Below, one piece after another: positions 25,665 to 35,479 of a stretch of 64,000 nucleotides of DNA. The stretch is from Prevotella sp. UBA2809 (GTDB lineage: Bacteria; Bacteroidota; Bacteroidia; Bacteroidales; Bacteroidaceae). Location: contig DEHD01000025.1 of assembly GCA_002351725.1 (NCBI GenBank), forward strand, positions 238,524 to 302,523, read 5' to 3'. The notes under the pieces were generated by a model. The model saw only the letters and a program-made list of their open reading frames with translations. It made no database searches and had not been told where the DNA came from. Made by a program: the position numbers and the translations under genes. How positions within the stretch are numbered: position 1 is the stretch's first letter; each line of letters begins with the position of its first letter.

Positions 25665-25700
25665 TGAATCCCAAAAACTCTTGCGAGTAATTGGGATTCA
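25665..25700 (-). terminator. Structured hairpin after nuoN
   Basis: On the minus strand TGAATCCCAA pairs with TTGGGATTCA. Inside are a TT/TT internal loop, a 4-base ACTC/GAGT stem and a GCAA tetraloop (GNRA type). TTTATA follows. It may end the nuo transcript or cap its 3' end. Confidence 0.6.
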
Positions 25701-25729
25701 GAAAGTTATTATTAGTCTTTATCTATATA

Positions 25730-27154
25730 TTAGAGACCTGCAGCGGCAATCCAGCCGTATACATAGCTTACTACACCAAACAGAGCAATACCTGCGGTAC
25801 AGATGCCAAGAGCAATCTTAGTACCCTCGTCGCTCGTAAATGTTGGCAGAGGATTGTCTGTCTTTGTGATATACATAGCTTTAACGATGAGCAGATAGTA
25901 GTAGAGTGATACTACGGTGTTAACCAAGGCAATAAATACTACGAAGTATGCCATTGGCTCACCATTCTGCACACCAGCCATGAATACAAAGAACTTAGAG
26001 AACATACCTGCAAACGGAGGAATACCAGCCAATGAGAACAGAGCCAGTGTCATGAGGAAACTGAGCTTGGGGTTTGTCTGATAGAATCCGTTGTAGGCAG
26101 CCATATCTGTACGACCGCCATTTTTCTGCTCAACTACATTGATAACGGTGAACACAGCCATATTAGCTACGATGTAAACAAGTACATAGTAAGTAAGTGC
26201 TGCTACACCCATCTGACCATTACCAACCACTGCCAGCATGATATATCCTGCCTGAGAGATAGAACTGAACGCCATGAAGCGCTTGAGCTCACTCTGACGA
26301 ATGGCAAACAGGTTGGCAATAGTGATTGACAATACGATAACAATATAGAGCATGTAGTTCCAGTAGTGAACCATTGGTCCGAAGGCCTTCATAAGGATGG
26401 TGCACAATGTGATTGCAGCAGCACCCTTAGAAATAACACTAAGATATCCGGTTACTGGCGTTGGAGCACCCTGATATGTGTCGGCTGTCCAGAAGTGGAA
26501 TGGTACAAGTGAGATCTTGAAACCAAGTCCGCTGAAGAAGAATGCCAGACCCATGATGCACAGAGGTGAGCCAGAAACAGCCTGAGCAACATCCTCGAAG
26601 TAAAGTGTACCAGTAGCTGCATAGATAAACGAGATACCAAACAGCATGACACCACTTGAGAATGTAGCTATAAGGATATACTTAGCAGCACCCTCAGCGC
26701 TCTCCTTACGATGACGGTCGAAAGCTACCATACATGCCAGAGGCACTGAAGCTGTCTCAAGTCCAAGGAAGAACAACAGGAATGAACCTGACGACATCAT
26801 CATGAACATACCCAGCAGTGTGCTCAGCAACAACATGTGGAATTCACCAGAAAGTTTCCAGTTGTTCTCAACCCAGCTTTTAGACATGATAACTACTACA
26901 AGTGTACCAAAGGCCAGTATAGCCTTCATCACGTTAATTGCATCAGATGCAACATAAATACCACCGAAAGCACTTGAAGGCTCAGCACCAAGACAAGTAG
27001 CTATCACAGGCATGAGCATAAGCATAGCACCTGTGCCAAGGTAAGTCTTGCGCTCGGCAGTGGAAGGACAGAAGAAGTCCATAAAGAAGACTACCAGCAG
27101 AGCGACAATAAGTGTCAACTCTGGAAGCATATTAAAAAAATCGCTATAATTCAT
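25730..27154 (-). CDS. nuoN: NADH-quinone oxidoreductase subunit N
   Basis: A 474-residue membrane subunit of complex I, one of three antiporter-like proton pumps. About 14 helices; conserved lysine/glutamate sites sit in GLGFKISLVPFHFWTADTYQ and SISQAGYIMLAVVGNG. It is the last nuo gene, 19 bases after nuoM. Length is normal for the family. Confidence 0.95.
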   Translation of the reverse strand: MNYSDFFNMLPELTLIVALLVVFFMDFFCPSTAERKTYLGTGAMLMLMPVIATCLGAEPSSAFGGIYVASDAINVMKAILAFGTLVVVIMSKSWVENNWKLSGEFHMLLLSTLLGMFMMMSSGSFLLFFLGLETASVPLACMVAFDRHRKESAEGAAKYILIATFSSGVMLFGISFIYAATGTLYFEDVAQAVSGSPLCIMGLAFFFSGLGFKISLVPFHFWTADTYQGAPTPVTGYLSVISKGAAAITLCTILMKAFGPMVHYWNYMLYIVIVLSITIANLFAIRQSELKRFMAFSSISQAGYIMLAVVGNGQMGVAALTYYVLVYIVANMAVFTVINVVEQKNGGRTDMAAYNGFYQTNPKLSFLMTLALFSLAGIPPFAGMFSKFFVFMAGVQNGEPMAYFVVFIALVNTVVSLYYYLLIVKAMYITKTDNPLPTFTSDEGTKIALGICTAGIALFGVVSYVYGWIAAAGL

Positions 27155-27173
27155 ATCTTTAGTCCTCCTATTA

Positions 27174-28694
27174 TTACATTACACCAATTGATTCAAGGAT
27201 TGTTCCAGCAGCAGGCGAGATAATGTTGCTAACCCAGAATGGGAAGCATCCAAGGCCGGCTACACAGAAAATCAGACAGATAACAGCAAAACGCTCGTCC
27301 CATGTAGCATCGGTGAGCTCAAGGAAGTGCTTGTTCTCAACCTCGCCATACAGAATCTTACCAACAACACGCAAGATGTAAACTGCTGTTACAACAATCG
27401 ACATACAAGCAATGATAGTAGCCACCATACGGAACGAAGTGTTAGGATCACCACTCATTGGCTCAGCACCGAACGAACCTACAAATATGGTCATCTCAGC
27501 AATAAAGCCAGAGAAACCAGGAAGTCCGAGGTTAGCAAGACCAGCGATAACGTAACCTACAGCCAGGAATGGCATAATCTTCATCAGTCCAGCCAACTCG
27601 CGGATATCACGAGTGTGGGTACGACCGTAGATCATACCAATCAGAGCGAAGAACAGGGCTGTCATTAGTCCGTGTGACAGCATCTGCAGCACAGCACCAG
27701 TAACGGCAGTCTGACTCATCATCAACAGTGCGAAAAGCACCAATCCACAGTGAGAAACCGATGAGTAAGCATTGATATACTTAAGGTCAGTCTGAACACA
27801 TGCTGAAAGCGCACCGTAAACTACAGAGATTGTTGTGAGAATGAGGAAGATCCATGACAGATCCTGAGCAGCCTCAGGCAACAGATACATAGCTACGCGG
27901 AAGCAGCCGTAACCTCCCAGTTTCATCAGCACACCAGCGTGCAGCATTGATACAGCTGTAGGCGCTGAAGCATGACCATCAGGAGACCAAGTATGGAATG
28001 GGAACAGAGCACCCAGAACACCGAATCCGATGAAGATGAATGGGAAGAAAATATTCTGGATGTTACCAGGAATACAATGATTAGCCGCGATAGTTGTCAG
28101 CTCGAATGTGTACTCACCGCTGTAAAGGCCGTTGAAGTAGTAGATACCCAGCAAACCGAGAATCAGCAGAGCCGAACCTCCCATCAGCATCAGGGTAAGC
28201 TTCATGGCCGAATACTCCTTGCGACCAGAACCCCAAACACCGATAAGCAGGTACATTGGAATCAGAGCTACCTCATAGAACATAAACATGGTGAACAGGT
28301 CGGTAGAGATAAAGAAGCCGAACACACCTGTAGAAAGCAGGGTGAACCAAAGGAAGTACTCTTTTGTAAGAGGCTTCAGCTGCCAAGAGGCAAAAGTACC
28401 TGTAAACACGATGATGCTTGAAAGCAGAAGCATAACAACAGAGATGCCATCGACACCTACGCTGTAAGCAATGTTCAGAGGTTTGAACCAAGGAGTGCTG
28501 TAAGTGAGCAGCATATCAGCTGTGTTACCAGCTGCACGCTCCTGGATGAAATAGATGGTCAACCAAATAGAGAGGGCCAGCAGACACGAAGCTCCCGTTA
28601 CCATCACGCCACGCACCTGATTCAGACTCTTTGAAAGCCAAAGACCCAACAGCATCAGGGCTGGAATTATTACGAAAACACTTAATATACTCAT
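27174..28694 (-). CDS. nuoM: NADH-quinone oxidoreductase subunit M
   Basis: A 506-residue antiporter-like subunit of complex I with about 14 helices. Key segments: MFMFYEVALIPMYLLIGVWG holding the conserved glutamate, LGALFPFHTWSPDGHASAPT with the discontinuous helix, and INAYSSVSHCGLVLFALLMM. It follows nuoL by 4 bases and precedes nuoN by 19. Confidence 0.95.
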   Translation of the reverse strand: MSILSVFVIIPALMLLGLWLSKSLNQVRGVMVTGASCLLALSIWLTIYFIQERAAGNTADMLLTYSTPWFKPLNIAYSVGVDGISVVMLLLSSIIVFTGTFASWQLKPLTKEYFLWFTLLSTGVFGFFISTDLFTMFMFYEVALIPMYLLIGVWGSGRKEYSAMKLTLMLMGGSALLILGLLGIYYFNGLYSGEYTFELTTIAANHCIPGNIQNIFFPFIFIGFGVLGALFPFHTWSPDGHASAPTAVSMLHAGVLMKLGGYGCFRVAMYLLPEAAQDLSWIFLILTTISVVYGALSACVQTDLKYINAYSSVSHCGLVLFALLMMSQTAVTGAVLQMLSHGLMTALFFALIGMIYGRTHTRDIRELAGLMKIMPFLAVGYVIAGLANLGLPGFSGFIAEMTIFVGSFGAEPMSGDPNTSFRMVATIIACMSIVVTAVYILRVVGKILYGEVENKHFLELTDATWDERFAVICLIFCVAGLGCFPFWVSNIISPAAGTILESIGVM

Positions 28695-28698
28695 ATCT

Positions 28699-30684
28699 TT
28701 AGATGCATAAAAGGATTAATGTCAAAGCAACTGTACCCGTGATGAACCAAACGGCATACTGGCGAACGTCGCCGCTCTGCCAGCTGCGGATACTCTCACC
28801 AGCCTCGTTAGCACCCCAAGCCATGAAGTTAAATGTGCCATCAACAATATGACGGTCGAACCAAGCAATAGGAGTAGATACAAGGCGGAAGATGATACGA
28901 TGAGTTACATACTGCCAGATTTCGTCCTGATAGAAACGCTTGTAGGCTGCACGATGCAGCTTGGGGAAGGTAGCATACAGACTATCAGCAATAGGCTGGC
29001 TCTCACCCTTATAGATATAGGTGGCGAGACAGATGCTCAGAATCGCAATAACAGTAGAGGTAAGGGCAATCTGCGTGTTAAAGTGGATCGTGTAGTCGGT
29101 ACCAGCAGCCGAAACGAAGCTACCGAACGAGCCACCCCACCCTGCAAAGCCGGCGATAGTGGTATAAACACCTACGCCAACAGTGATGACACAGAGTACG
29201 ATCAATGGAATAGTCATTGTCAATGGAGCCTCGTGTGGCGTATGATGCTCGTGAGCCTCCTTGTTCTCTGTTCCCCAGAAGATGCCATAGTACAGACGGA
29301 ACATGTAGAAGGCAGTCATGGCAGCAATACCTGTCATAATCCAACCTACTACAGGACTATACTCCATACAGGCAGTGATAATCTCATCCTTAGAGCTGAA
29401 GCCCGAGAAGAATGGAATACCAGCGATGGCCAGACATGAGATAAGGAACGTGATGTGAGTGATAGGCATATACTTACGCAGACCACCCATCAGAGCCATC
29501 TCGTTGCTGTGAACAGCGTGGATGATACATCCAGCGCCAAGGAACAAGCAAGCCTTAAACATAGCGTGGGTAAACAGATGGAACATACCTGCCATGTAAC
29601 CCAGCTGAGCGTGGTTATCAAGCACAGCACCATGATGTCCTGGCAGCGATACGCCAAGAGCAACCATCATGAATGCAATCTGCGAGATGGTTGAGAAAGC
29701 GAGCACACGCTTGATGTCGCTCTGAGCACAAGCCACAGCAGCAGCATAGAAAGCGGTGAACACACCCACCCAAACCACAATCGACATAGCCTGTGGAGCA
29801 TACTCAATCCAGAGTGGGAACATACGTGCAATCTGGAACACACCAGCTACAACCATGGTAGCAGCGTGAATCAGAGCAGATACAGGTGTTGGACCCTCCA
29901 TGGCATCTGGCAGCCAGATGTGCAGAGGGAACATAGCACTCTTACCTGCACCACCGATGAACATCAGCACCAATGCAGTAGGAATAATAAAGCCTCCAGC
30001 AGCTACAGCCTTGGCAATGTTACCCTCGATAAATGGTGTAGTACCCTGGCCCATCACGATGTCGCCAGCAAATGAGAAGCTGAACGAATCAACAAAGTAA
30101 CCGAAGGTAAGGATACCAACAAGGAAGAACATATCGGCAAAGCGGGTAACGATGAATGCCTTCTTAGATGCAGCAATAGCAGGCTTCAAAGGATAGTAGA
30201 AACCAATGAGCAGGTAAGAAGAAACACCTACCAACTCCCAGAACATATACATCTGGAAGATGTTGGTGGCCAGAACCAGTCCCAGCATTGACATAGTGAA
30301 GAGTGAAAGGAAAGCGTAGTAACGCTGGAATCCCTTCTCACCATGCATATAGCCGAATGAGTAGATATGAACCATCAGTGATACTGTAGAGATAACCACC
30401 AGCATCATCACGCTAATAGGATCCAACAGAATACCAAGGTCAAAATGCAGATTGCCGAGTGGCAACCAAGTTAAGTTGTACGGAACAAAAGTCTGATATA
30501 CTCCATCCACACGATCCATACCGAAGTATTGGAATGCTGTGAGATAAGAGAGTATTGTGACGATTCCCAGTGAGCAGGTACCGATGAGTCCTGCCACCTT
30601 GTGCTGCATCTTCATGCCAGCCAGTCCAAGAACGATGAACGACAGCAGCGGCAGAAGCATGATAAATAATGTGTAACTAAACAT
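28699..30684 (-). CDS. nuoL: NADH-quinone oxidoreductase subunit L
   Basis: A 661-residue antiporter-like subunit with the long C-terminal lateral helix of NuoL. Signatures: MYMFWELVGVSSYLLIGFYY, GAGKSAMFPLHIWLPDAMEG and HAATMVVAGVFQIARMF. It sits between nuoK (15 bases) and nuoM (4 bases). Length fits NuoL. Confidence 0.95.
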   Translation of the reverse strand: MFSYTLFIMLLPLLSFIVLGLAGMKMQHKVAGLIGTCSLGIVTILSYLTAFQYFGMDRVDGVYQTFVPYNLTWLPLGNLHFDLGILLDPISVMMLVVISTVSLMVHIYSFGYMHGEKGFQRYYAFLSLFTMSMLGLVLATNIFQMYMFWELVGVSSYLLIGFYYPLKPAIAASKKAFIVTRFADMFFLVGILTFGYFVDSFSFSFAGDIVMGQGTTPFIEGNIAKAVAAGGFIIPTALVLMFIGGAGKSAMFPLHIWLPDAMEGPTPVSALIHAATMVVAGVFQIARMFPLWIEYAPQAMSIVVWVGVFTAFYAAAVACAQSDIKRVLAFSTISQIAFMMVALGVSLPGHHGAVLDNHAQLGYMAGMFHLFTHAMFKACLFLGAGCIIHAVHSNEMALMGGLRKYMPITHITFLISCLAIAGIPFFSGFSSKDEIITACMEYSPVVGWIMTGIAAMTAFYMFRLYYGIFWGTENKEAHEHHTPHEAPLTMTIPLIVLCVITVGVGVYTTIAGFAGWGGSFGSFVSAAGTDYTIHFNTQIALTSTVIAILSICLATYIYKGESQPIADSLYATFPKLHRAAYKRFYQDEIWQYVTHRIIFRLVSTPIAWFDRHIVDGTFNFMAWGANEAGESIRSWQSGDVRQYAVWFITGTVALTLILLCI

Positions 30685-30699
30685 AATCTTTACCGTTTT

Positions 30700-31008
30700 T
30701 TATCGTTTCATATTCTTGATTGCATCTACGCTATCGCTCTTGAACTTGCGATAAACATTGATGATGATAGAGATGGCCACAGCACTTTCGGCAGCAGCAA
30801 CACCAATCACAAAGAGTGTCATAAACATACCCTCGTTACCGTTGGGATACAACAGACGGTTGATAGCGGCAAAGTTGATGTCGACAGCATTCAGAATGAG
30901 CTCAACCGAGATGAGCATGGCAATCAGATTGCGACGAGTGGTGAAGCCATAGACACCAATAAAGAACAAGATGGCACTAAGTGCGAAAAAACATTCTACA
31001 GGTATCAT
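30700..31008 (-). CDS. nuoK: NADH-quinone oxidoreductase subunit K
   Basis: A 102-residue three-helix subunit. The proton-path glutamates lie in AMLISVELILNAVDINF and the third helix in GVAAAESAVAISIIINVY. I set the start at ATG 31008 (MIPVECFFALSAILFF), which overlaps the nuoJ stop as ATGA; the longer frame from 31053 would run 49 bases into nuoJ and add a charged extension that NuoK lacks. Confidence 0.94.
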   Translation of the reverse strand: MIPVECFFALSAILFFIGVYGFTTRRNLIAMLISVELILNAVDINFAAINRLLYPNGNEGMFMTLFVIGVAAAESAVAISIIINVYRKFKSDSVDAIKNMKR

Positions 31009-31520
31009 GCCTCTTCCTCCTTTCTTGCTACAACCAGACCTCCGATGATACATGCCAGCAGGAATACTGAGATGAACTCGAAGGGTAATACATACTGATA
31101 TTTACCTGAGCCTACGAGAGCAGTACCGATTTCTTTCATCGGCACCTCAACGTTGGCAATCTCCTGAGTATAGAATCCAGCCTTAAGCAGGATAAGACTT
31201 ACTACAGCCAGACCAGCCAGAGCACACAGAGCACCAACGGCCATAGTGCCAAGCTTTACGCGTTTCTCCAAACCCTGAAGTGTGCGCTTGCTTACCAGCT
31301 GGATAGCGAATACAAAGACCATCGTAACGCCTCCGGCATATACGGCGATCTGAGCAGCACCCAGGAAGGTGTAATCGAGCAGGAAGTAAATACCTGCTAC
31401 ACCAAGGAGCACAAACAACATGTATGTTGCGGCTCTCACAATTCGCGTGGTGGCAACACACATCAGCGCCGAAACGATGATGAACACCGCGAGAATGATA
31501 AACATAACTATATTTGCCAT
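31005..31520 (-). CDS. nuoJ: NADH-quinone oxidoreductase subunit J
   Basis: A 171-residue, five-helix membrane subunit of complex I. The conserved helix with the pi-bulge region appears as GAAQIAVYAGGVTMVFVFAI. It starts 6 bases after nuoI and its stop overlaps the nuoK start. Length is typical. Confidence 0.93.
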   Translation of the reverse strand: MANIVMFIILAVFIIVSALMCVATTRIVRAATYMLFVLLGVAGIYFLLDYTFLGAAQIAVYAGGVTMVFVFAIQLVSKRTLQGLEKRVKLGTMAVGALCALAGLAVVSLILLKAGFYTQEIANVEVPMKEIGTALVGSGKYQYVLPFEFISVFLLACIIGGLVVARKEEEA

Positions 31521-31526
31521 AATGCG

Positions 31527-32072
31527 TTACTTAGTTTTAGTATTAAACTTACCTACTTGCCACTCGGCACCACCATCAATAAGGTTAGGCAGCGATCCAC
31601 CAGCATAAACCTCCTGGTTCAGATGGAGCACCAACTTTGAGCGGTCGAAAACGGCGTTCTCGAAATCATTAGTAAACTCGATGGCGTCGAAGTTGCAGGC
31701 GTTGGTACAAAGCTGGCAGAACATGCAGTCGCCAAGGTCGTACGCATAATCATCGAGCACCTTCTTTTTCTTACCTGTCTCTGGATCCTCAGCCATGTGG
31801 GCTGTAATCTTGATGGTACCGTTAGGACAGGCCTTTTCGCACAATGTGCAAGCTGTACACTTGTAGCTGCCATCCTCGTTGCGCTTAAATACCAGGCGAC
31901 CACGATGACGCTTAGCAACATGGAGTGTAGTCTTGCGGTTCTCGGGATACTGCTCAGTTGACTTATTGGTGAAGAAATCCTTGAAATACTCCTTCCAAGA
32001 GGTCTTCATACCAACAGCCAGAGTCTTCAAGCCGTGCCCGATTTCTCCGAAATATGATTTATTATCTTCCAT
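31527..32072 (-). CDS. nuoI: NADH-quinone oxidoreductase subunit I
   Basis: A 181-residue iron-sulfur subunit that carries two 4Fe-4S clusters (N6a/N6b). The first motif is CTACTLCEKACP; the second is CMFCQLCTNACN, where the usual proline after the last cysteine is asparagine. It links the peripheral arm to the quinone site. It lies between nuoH (9 bases) and nuoJ (6 bases). Confidence 0.94.
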   Translation of the reverse strand: MEDNKSYFGEIGHGLKTLAVGMKTSWKEYFKDFFTNKSTEQYPENRKTTLHVAKRHRGRLVFKRNEDGSYKCTACTLCEKACPNGTIKITAHMAEDPETGKKKKVLDDYAYDLGDCMFCQLCTNACNFDAIEFTNDFENAVFDRSKLVLHLNQEVYAGGSLPNLIDGGAEWQVGKFNTKTK

Positions 32073-32081
32073 TGCTATACC

Positions 32082-33170
32082 TTATTTAATATATAGGCCA
32101 AGGGCCACAACAACTGTCATTAATACGAGGTCGATGAGACACACTGGCATCAAGTACTTCCACTCCAGCTTCAGAATCTGGTCGATACGCAGACGTGGGA
32201 AAGTCCACTTAATCCACATCAGGACCCAAACCAGCAGGAAAGTCTTACCCATGAACCAAACGATACCTGGGATGTAGTTCATCACTGCATCGAAGGCCTC
32301 GATACCGATGTTTACAGGCGCCCAACCACCAAGGAATACGGTAGCAGCGATACCTGCAATGATAAAGAGGTTCAGGAACTCAGCCAGATAGAAGAATCCG
32401 AATCCCATACCAGAATACTCGGTGTGGTGACCAGCAGTAAGCTCACTCTCAGCCTCAGCCATATCGAATGGGCCACGGTTTGCCTCAGCGTTACCTGCAA
32501 CGAGGAATACGAAGAAAGCAATAAGTGCAGGGATATGACCCTGGAAGATCAACCACTTGAAAGGACCAGTCTGAGCCTCAACAATACCACTCATCTGCAT
32601 GGTACCTGTAAGTATAACGGCAGTAATCAAGCAGAGACAGAGTGAAACCTCGTACGAAATCATCTGTACAGCTGCACGCATAGCCGAAAGAACAGAGTAC
32701 TTGTTGTTAGAGCCCCAACCTGCCAGGAAGATACCGATGACTCCGATTGAAGAGATAGCGGTAAGCAGGAAGACACCTACATTAAAGTCGAGGATTGTAG
32801 CACCATTGTTCCAAGGCAGGAACGAGAAGGCACCTACAGAACCCATAATCACCAAGATAGGAGCAACAAGATAGAGAAACTTATCAGCCTTGTCAACGAT
32901 GAAGATCTCCTTGATGAGCATCTTCAATACATCGGCAAACACCTGAAGTATTCCCCAGTAACCTACTCGCATCGGGCCAAGACGGCACTGGAAATAGGCA
33001 CAAACTTTACGCTCCATAAATATCAGTACGCAAGCTATGAGGGCATATCCCAACAGAATAGCGGTACCCACCAGCACGCACTCAATCAATATCGACAGGA
33101 AATCTCCCAAACCGAGTGTCTCGCGAAGGAGAGCGTCGAACCATTGTGTAACAATACTAAAATCAAACAT
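32082..33170 (-). CDS. nuoH: NADH-quinone oxidoreductase subunit H
   Basis: A 362-residue membrane subunit that forms the quinone chamber. Signatures: ERKVCAYFQCRLGPMRVGYW with GILQVFADVLKMLIKE, FDMAEAESELTAGHHTEYSG (the quinone-site acidic loop) and LVWVLMWIKWTFPRLRIDQI. Eight helices are expected. It follows the nuoCD fusion by 12 bases. Confidence 0.95.
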   Translation of the reverse strand: MFDFSIVTQWFDALLRETLGLGDFLSILIECVLVGTAILLGYALIACVLIFMERKVCAYFQCRLGPMRVGYWGILQVFADVLKMLIKEIFIVDKADKFLYLVAPILVIMGSVGAFSFLPWNNGATILDFNVGVFLLTAISSIGVIGIFLAGWGSNNKYSVLSAMRAAVQMISYEVSLCLCLITAVILTGTMQMSGIVEAQTGPFKWLIFQGHIPALIAFFVFLVAGNAEANRGPFDMAEAESELTAGHHTEYSGMGFGFFYLAEFLNLFIIAGIAATVFLGGWAPVNIGIEAFDAVMNYIPGIVWFMGKTFLLVWVLMWIKWTFPRLRIDQILKLEWKYLMPVCLIDLVLMTVVVALGLYIK

Positions 33171-33182
33171 AATCCTTCGCTT

Positions 33183-34748
33183 TTATCTGTCAATATCAGG
33201 AATAACTACATCAATAGCGGCACAAGTAGCAATCAGGTCGGCTACCTTCTGACCACGCAGCATTGCGTCGAAAGCACCTACCAGCGAGAGTCCCATTGGG
33301 CGCATCTTCATGCGGTACGGGCTCTTATCGCCACGAGAGTCGAGATAAACACCAAACTCACCAGCAACACCCTCAACCGAGTAGTACCACTGTCCCTCGG
33401 GTACCTTAATGATAGGCTTCTGTTTTACATAGAAGTCACCCTCTGGAATGTTGTCAATCAGCTGTTCAATAATGTTCAGACTCTGGTACATCTCGTTGAT
33501 ATGAACCATATAACGAGCCATAGAGTCGCAGCCATCAAGTGTGCACTGTTCCCACTGTACCTTGTCGTACAAATCGTATGGGTGGTTCTTTCTTACGTCG
33601 TTCTTCCATCCTGATGCACGTCCGGCAGGACCTGTTACAGCATAGTTGATACAATCCTCAAGATTCATCGGACCGCAGTTAACCAGACGGTTGTGAGTGA
33701 TAACATTATCACCAAAGATATCCATATACTCCTGAATCATTGGGCGCAGATACTTCACCAGCTCCTTACAGTTCTTAACAAAGTTCGGATCGATGTCATC
33801 CTGCAATCCTCCGATGCGGTAGTAGTTCTGAATCAGTCGACCACCAGTGGTCTCTTCCATCACGTTCAGCACGTGTTCACGATCGCGCATACCGTAAAGC
33901 ATACCTGTAAGAGCACCAAGGTCCTGAGCTACACACGATGTGTAAAGCAGGTGAGAGTCAAGACGCTGAAGCTCGTCCATGATGGTACGGATGTACTTGA
34001 TACGGTCGGTAAGCTCAACCTCCATGGCCTCTTCGATAACACCAACCAAAGCGTGGCGATGCTGCATGGCTCCCAGATAGTTCAGACGATCGGTAAGAGC
34101 CAGCGTCTGAGGATATGTCATACCCTCCCACATCTTCTCGATGGCACGATGGATGTAACCAAGGTGTGGGTAGATGCGCTTTACGATCTCACCGTCGAGC
34201 ACGGTCTGCAAACGGAGTACACCGTGGGTAGCAGGGTGCTGCGGGCCGATGTTGAGCACATAGTCGTCATCGCCAAACAGCTTATTCTGCTTGCACTGAA
34301 GTTCGCCATCATAGTCGAGATAGTATTCCAGACCATAGTCGGGCTCTACATCGTCCTCGAGGGTGTACTTATCGTTAAACTGCCAATCCTTGCGGAATGG
34401 ATAACCCTTGAAGTCATAGCGCAGGAACAAGCGGCGCATATCGGGATGACCTACGAAAACGATTCCGAAGAAGTCGTAAACCTCGCGCTCCAGCAGATCG
34501 GCCACCTTCCAGATATTTGATACAGTATGAATATAAGGTGTATCTTTCTGAGTCTTAGCCAGCTGCTTCACGCTGCAACGCTCGTGAGTTTTAGTATTTT
34601 CAAGGATATAGATACAGCCGAGTCCTTCTTCAGCTCCGAAGTCCTCGCCTACGATGGTGACAAGATAGTCAAAGCCCTTCTTGTCCTTCAAGTTCTGCAT
34701 CTCCTGTGCAAACTTGTCAAAATCAAATGATAAGAACTCTAACTTCAT
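33183..34748 (-). CDS. nuoC/nuoD: NADH-quinone oxidoreductase fused subunits C and D
   Basis: A 521-residue natural fusion. Residues 1 to about 130 are NuoC (YIHTVSNIWKVADLLEREVY, DFFGIVFVGHPDMRRLFLRY). The rest is NuoD, the 49-kDa quinone-site subunit: LNIGPQHPATHGVLRLQTVL, PHLGYIHRAIEKMWEGMTYP and the C-terminal GDKSPYRMKMRPMGLS. The C-D fusion also occurs in some Proteobacteria. Its start overlaps the nuoB stop (34745-34748). Confidence 0.95.
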   Translation of the reverse strand: MKLEFLSFDFDKFAQEMQNLKDKKGFDYLVTIVGEDFGAEEGLGCIYILENTKTHERCSVKQLAKTQKDTPYIHTVSNIWKVADLLEREVYDFFGIVFVGHPDMRRLFLRYDFKGYPFRKDWQFNDKYTLEDDVEPDYGLEYYLDYDGELQCKQNKLFGDDDYVLNIGPQHPATHGVLRLQTVLDGEIVKRIYPHLGYIHRAIEKMWEGMTYPQTLALTDRLNYLGAMQHRHALVGVIEEAMEVELTDRIKYIRTIMDELQRLDSHLLYTSCVAQDLGALTGMLYGMRDREHVLNVMEETTGGRLIQNYYRIGGLQDDIDPNFVKNCKELVKYLRPMIQEYMDIFGDNVITHNRLVNCGPMNLEDCINYAVTGPAGRASGWKNDVRKNHPYDLYDKVQWEQCTLDGCDSMARYMVHINEMYQSLNIIEQLIDNIPEGDFYVKQKPIIKVPEGQWYYSVEGVAGEFGVYLDSRGDKSPYRMKMRPMGLSLVGAFDAMLRGQKVADLIATCAAIDVVIPDIDR

Positions 34749-35479
34749 GCCTTGCCCTCCTCAACTTTAGCATCTGCCTGAGCAGACTTCATTTCATCAA
34801 CAAATTCCTGTGGCACGTCTGTTACCACGATTGCCTCACGACGGTGATCGCCGAGCTTCTTGCGGAATGCCAGCTCCTCGTTAGATACACCCAGCTTACG
34901 CTCCTCAGCGTTCTGCTTGTGGTTAGCGCCTCCGAAGAATTTCTCTGCCTTCACCTTGCGCTGAAGCTGCATCATACCATACATGATAGCCTCTGGACGT
35001 GGAGGACAACCTGGAATAAACACATCAACGGGCACGATTTCCTCGATACCCTTCACTACATGGTAGCTCGACTTGAACGGTCCACCACTGATAGCGCAAC
35101 CACCAACGGCAATCACGTACTTAGGCTCGGCCATCTCGTCGTACAGACGCTTCAGCGCAGGAGCCATCTTGTGAGTGATGGTACCTGCACACATAATCAA
35201 GTCAGCCTGACGTGGAGAGTTACGTGTAACCTCGAAACCGAAACGGGCGAAATCGTAACGAGCACAACCACAGGCCATAAACTCGATACCACAGCAACTG
35301 GTGGCAAAGGTAAGTGACCATAGAGAGTTGGCGCGTCCCCAGTTAATCAACTGGTCGAGCGAGCCCGTAATCACATTGACGCCACCCTCATGGAGCTCGT
35401 CAACAATCTTCTCCAACGATTCGTTGTCTTTCCACTCCTCGTAGGGAATACTTTTGATGTAGGGCTTCTTTACTTCCAT
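34745..35479 (-). CDS. nuoB: NADH-quinone oxidoreductase subunit B
   Basis: A 244-residue iron-sulfur subunit holding cluster N2 near the quinone site. The cysteine pair is in TFATSCCGIEFMACGCARYD, with later cysteines in VIAVGGCAISGG and FIPGCPPRPEA. I place the start at 35479 (MEVKKPYIKS): an AAGGAGA ribosome site lies 6 bases upstream and the ORF then overlaps nuoA by 10 bases; the frame also runs to an ATG at 35500. The C-terminus is longer than usual and charged. Confidence 0.94.
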   Translation of the reverse strand: MEVKKPYIKSIPYEEWKDNESLEKIVDELHEGGVNVITGSLDQLINWGRANSLWSLTFATSCCGIEFMACGCARYDFARFGFEVTRNSPRQADLIMCAGTITHKMAPALKRLYDEMAEPKYVIAVGGCAISGGPFKSSYHVVKGIEEIVPVDVFIPGCPPRPEAIMYGMMQLQRKVKAEKFFGGANHKQNAEERKLGVSNEELAFRKKLGDHRREAIVVTDVPQEFVDEMKSAQADAKVEEGKA

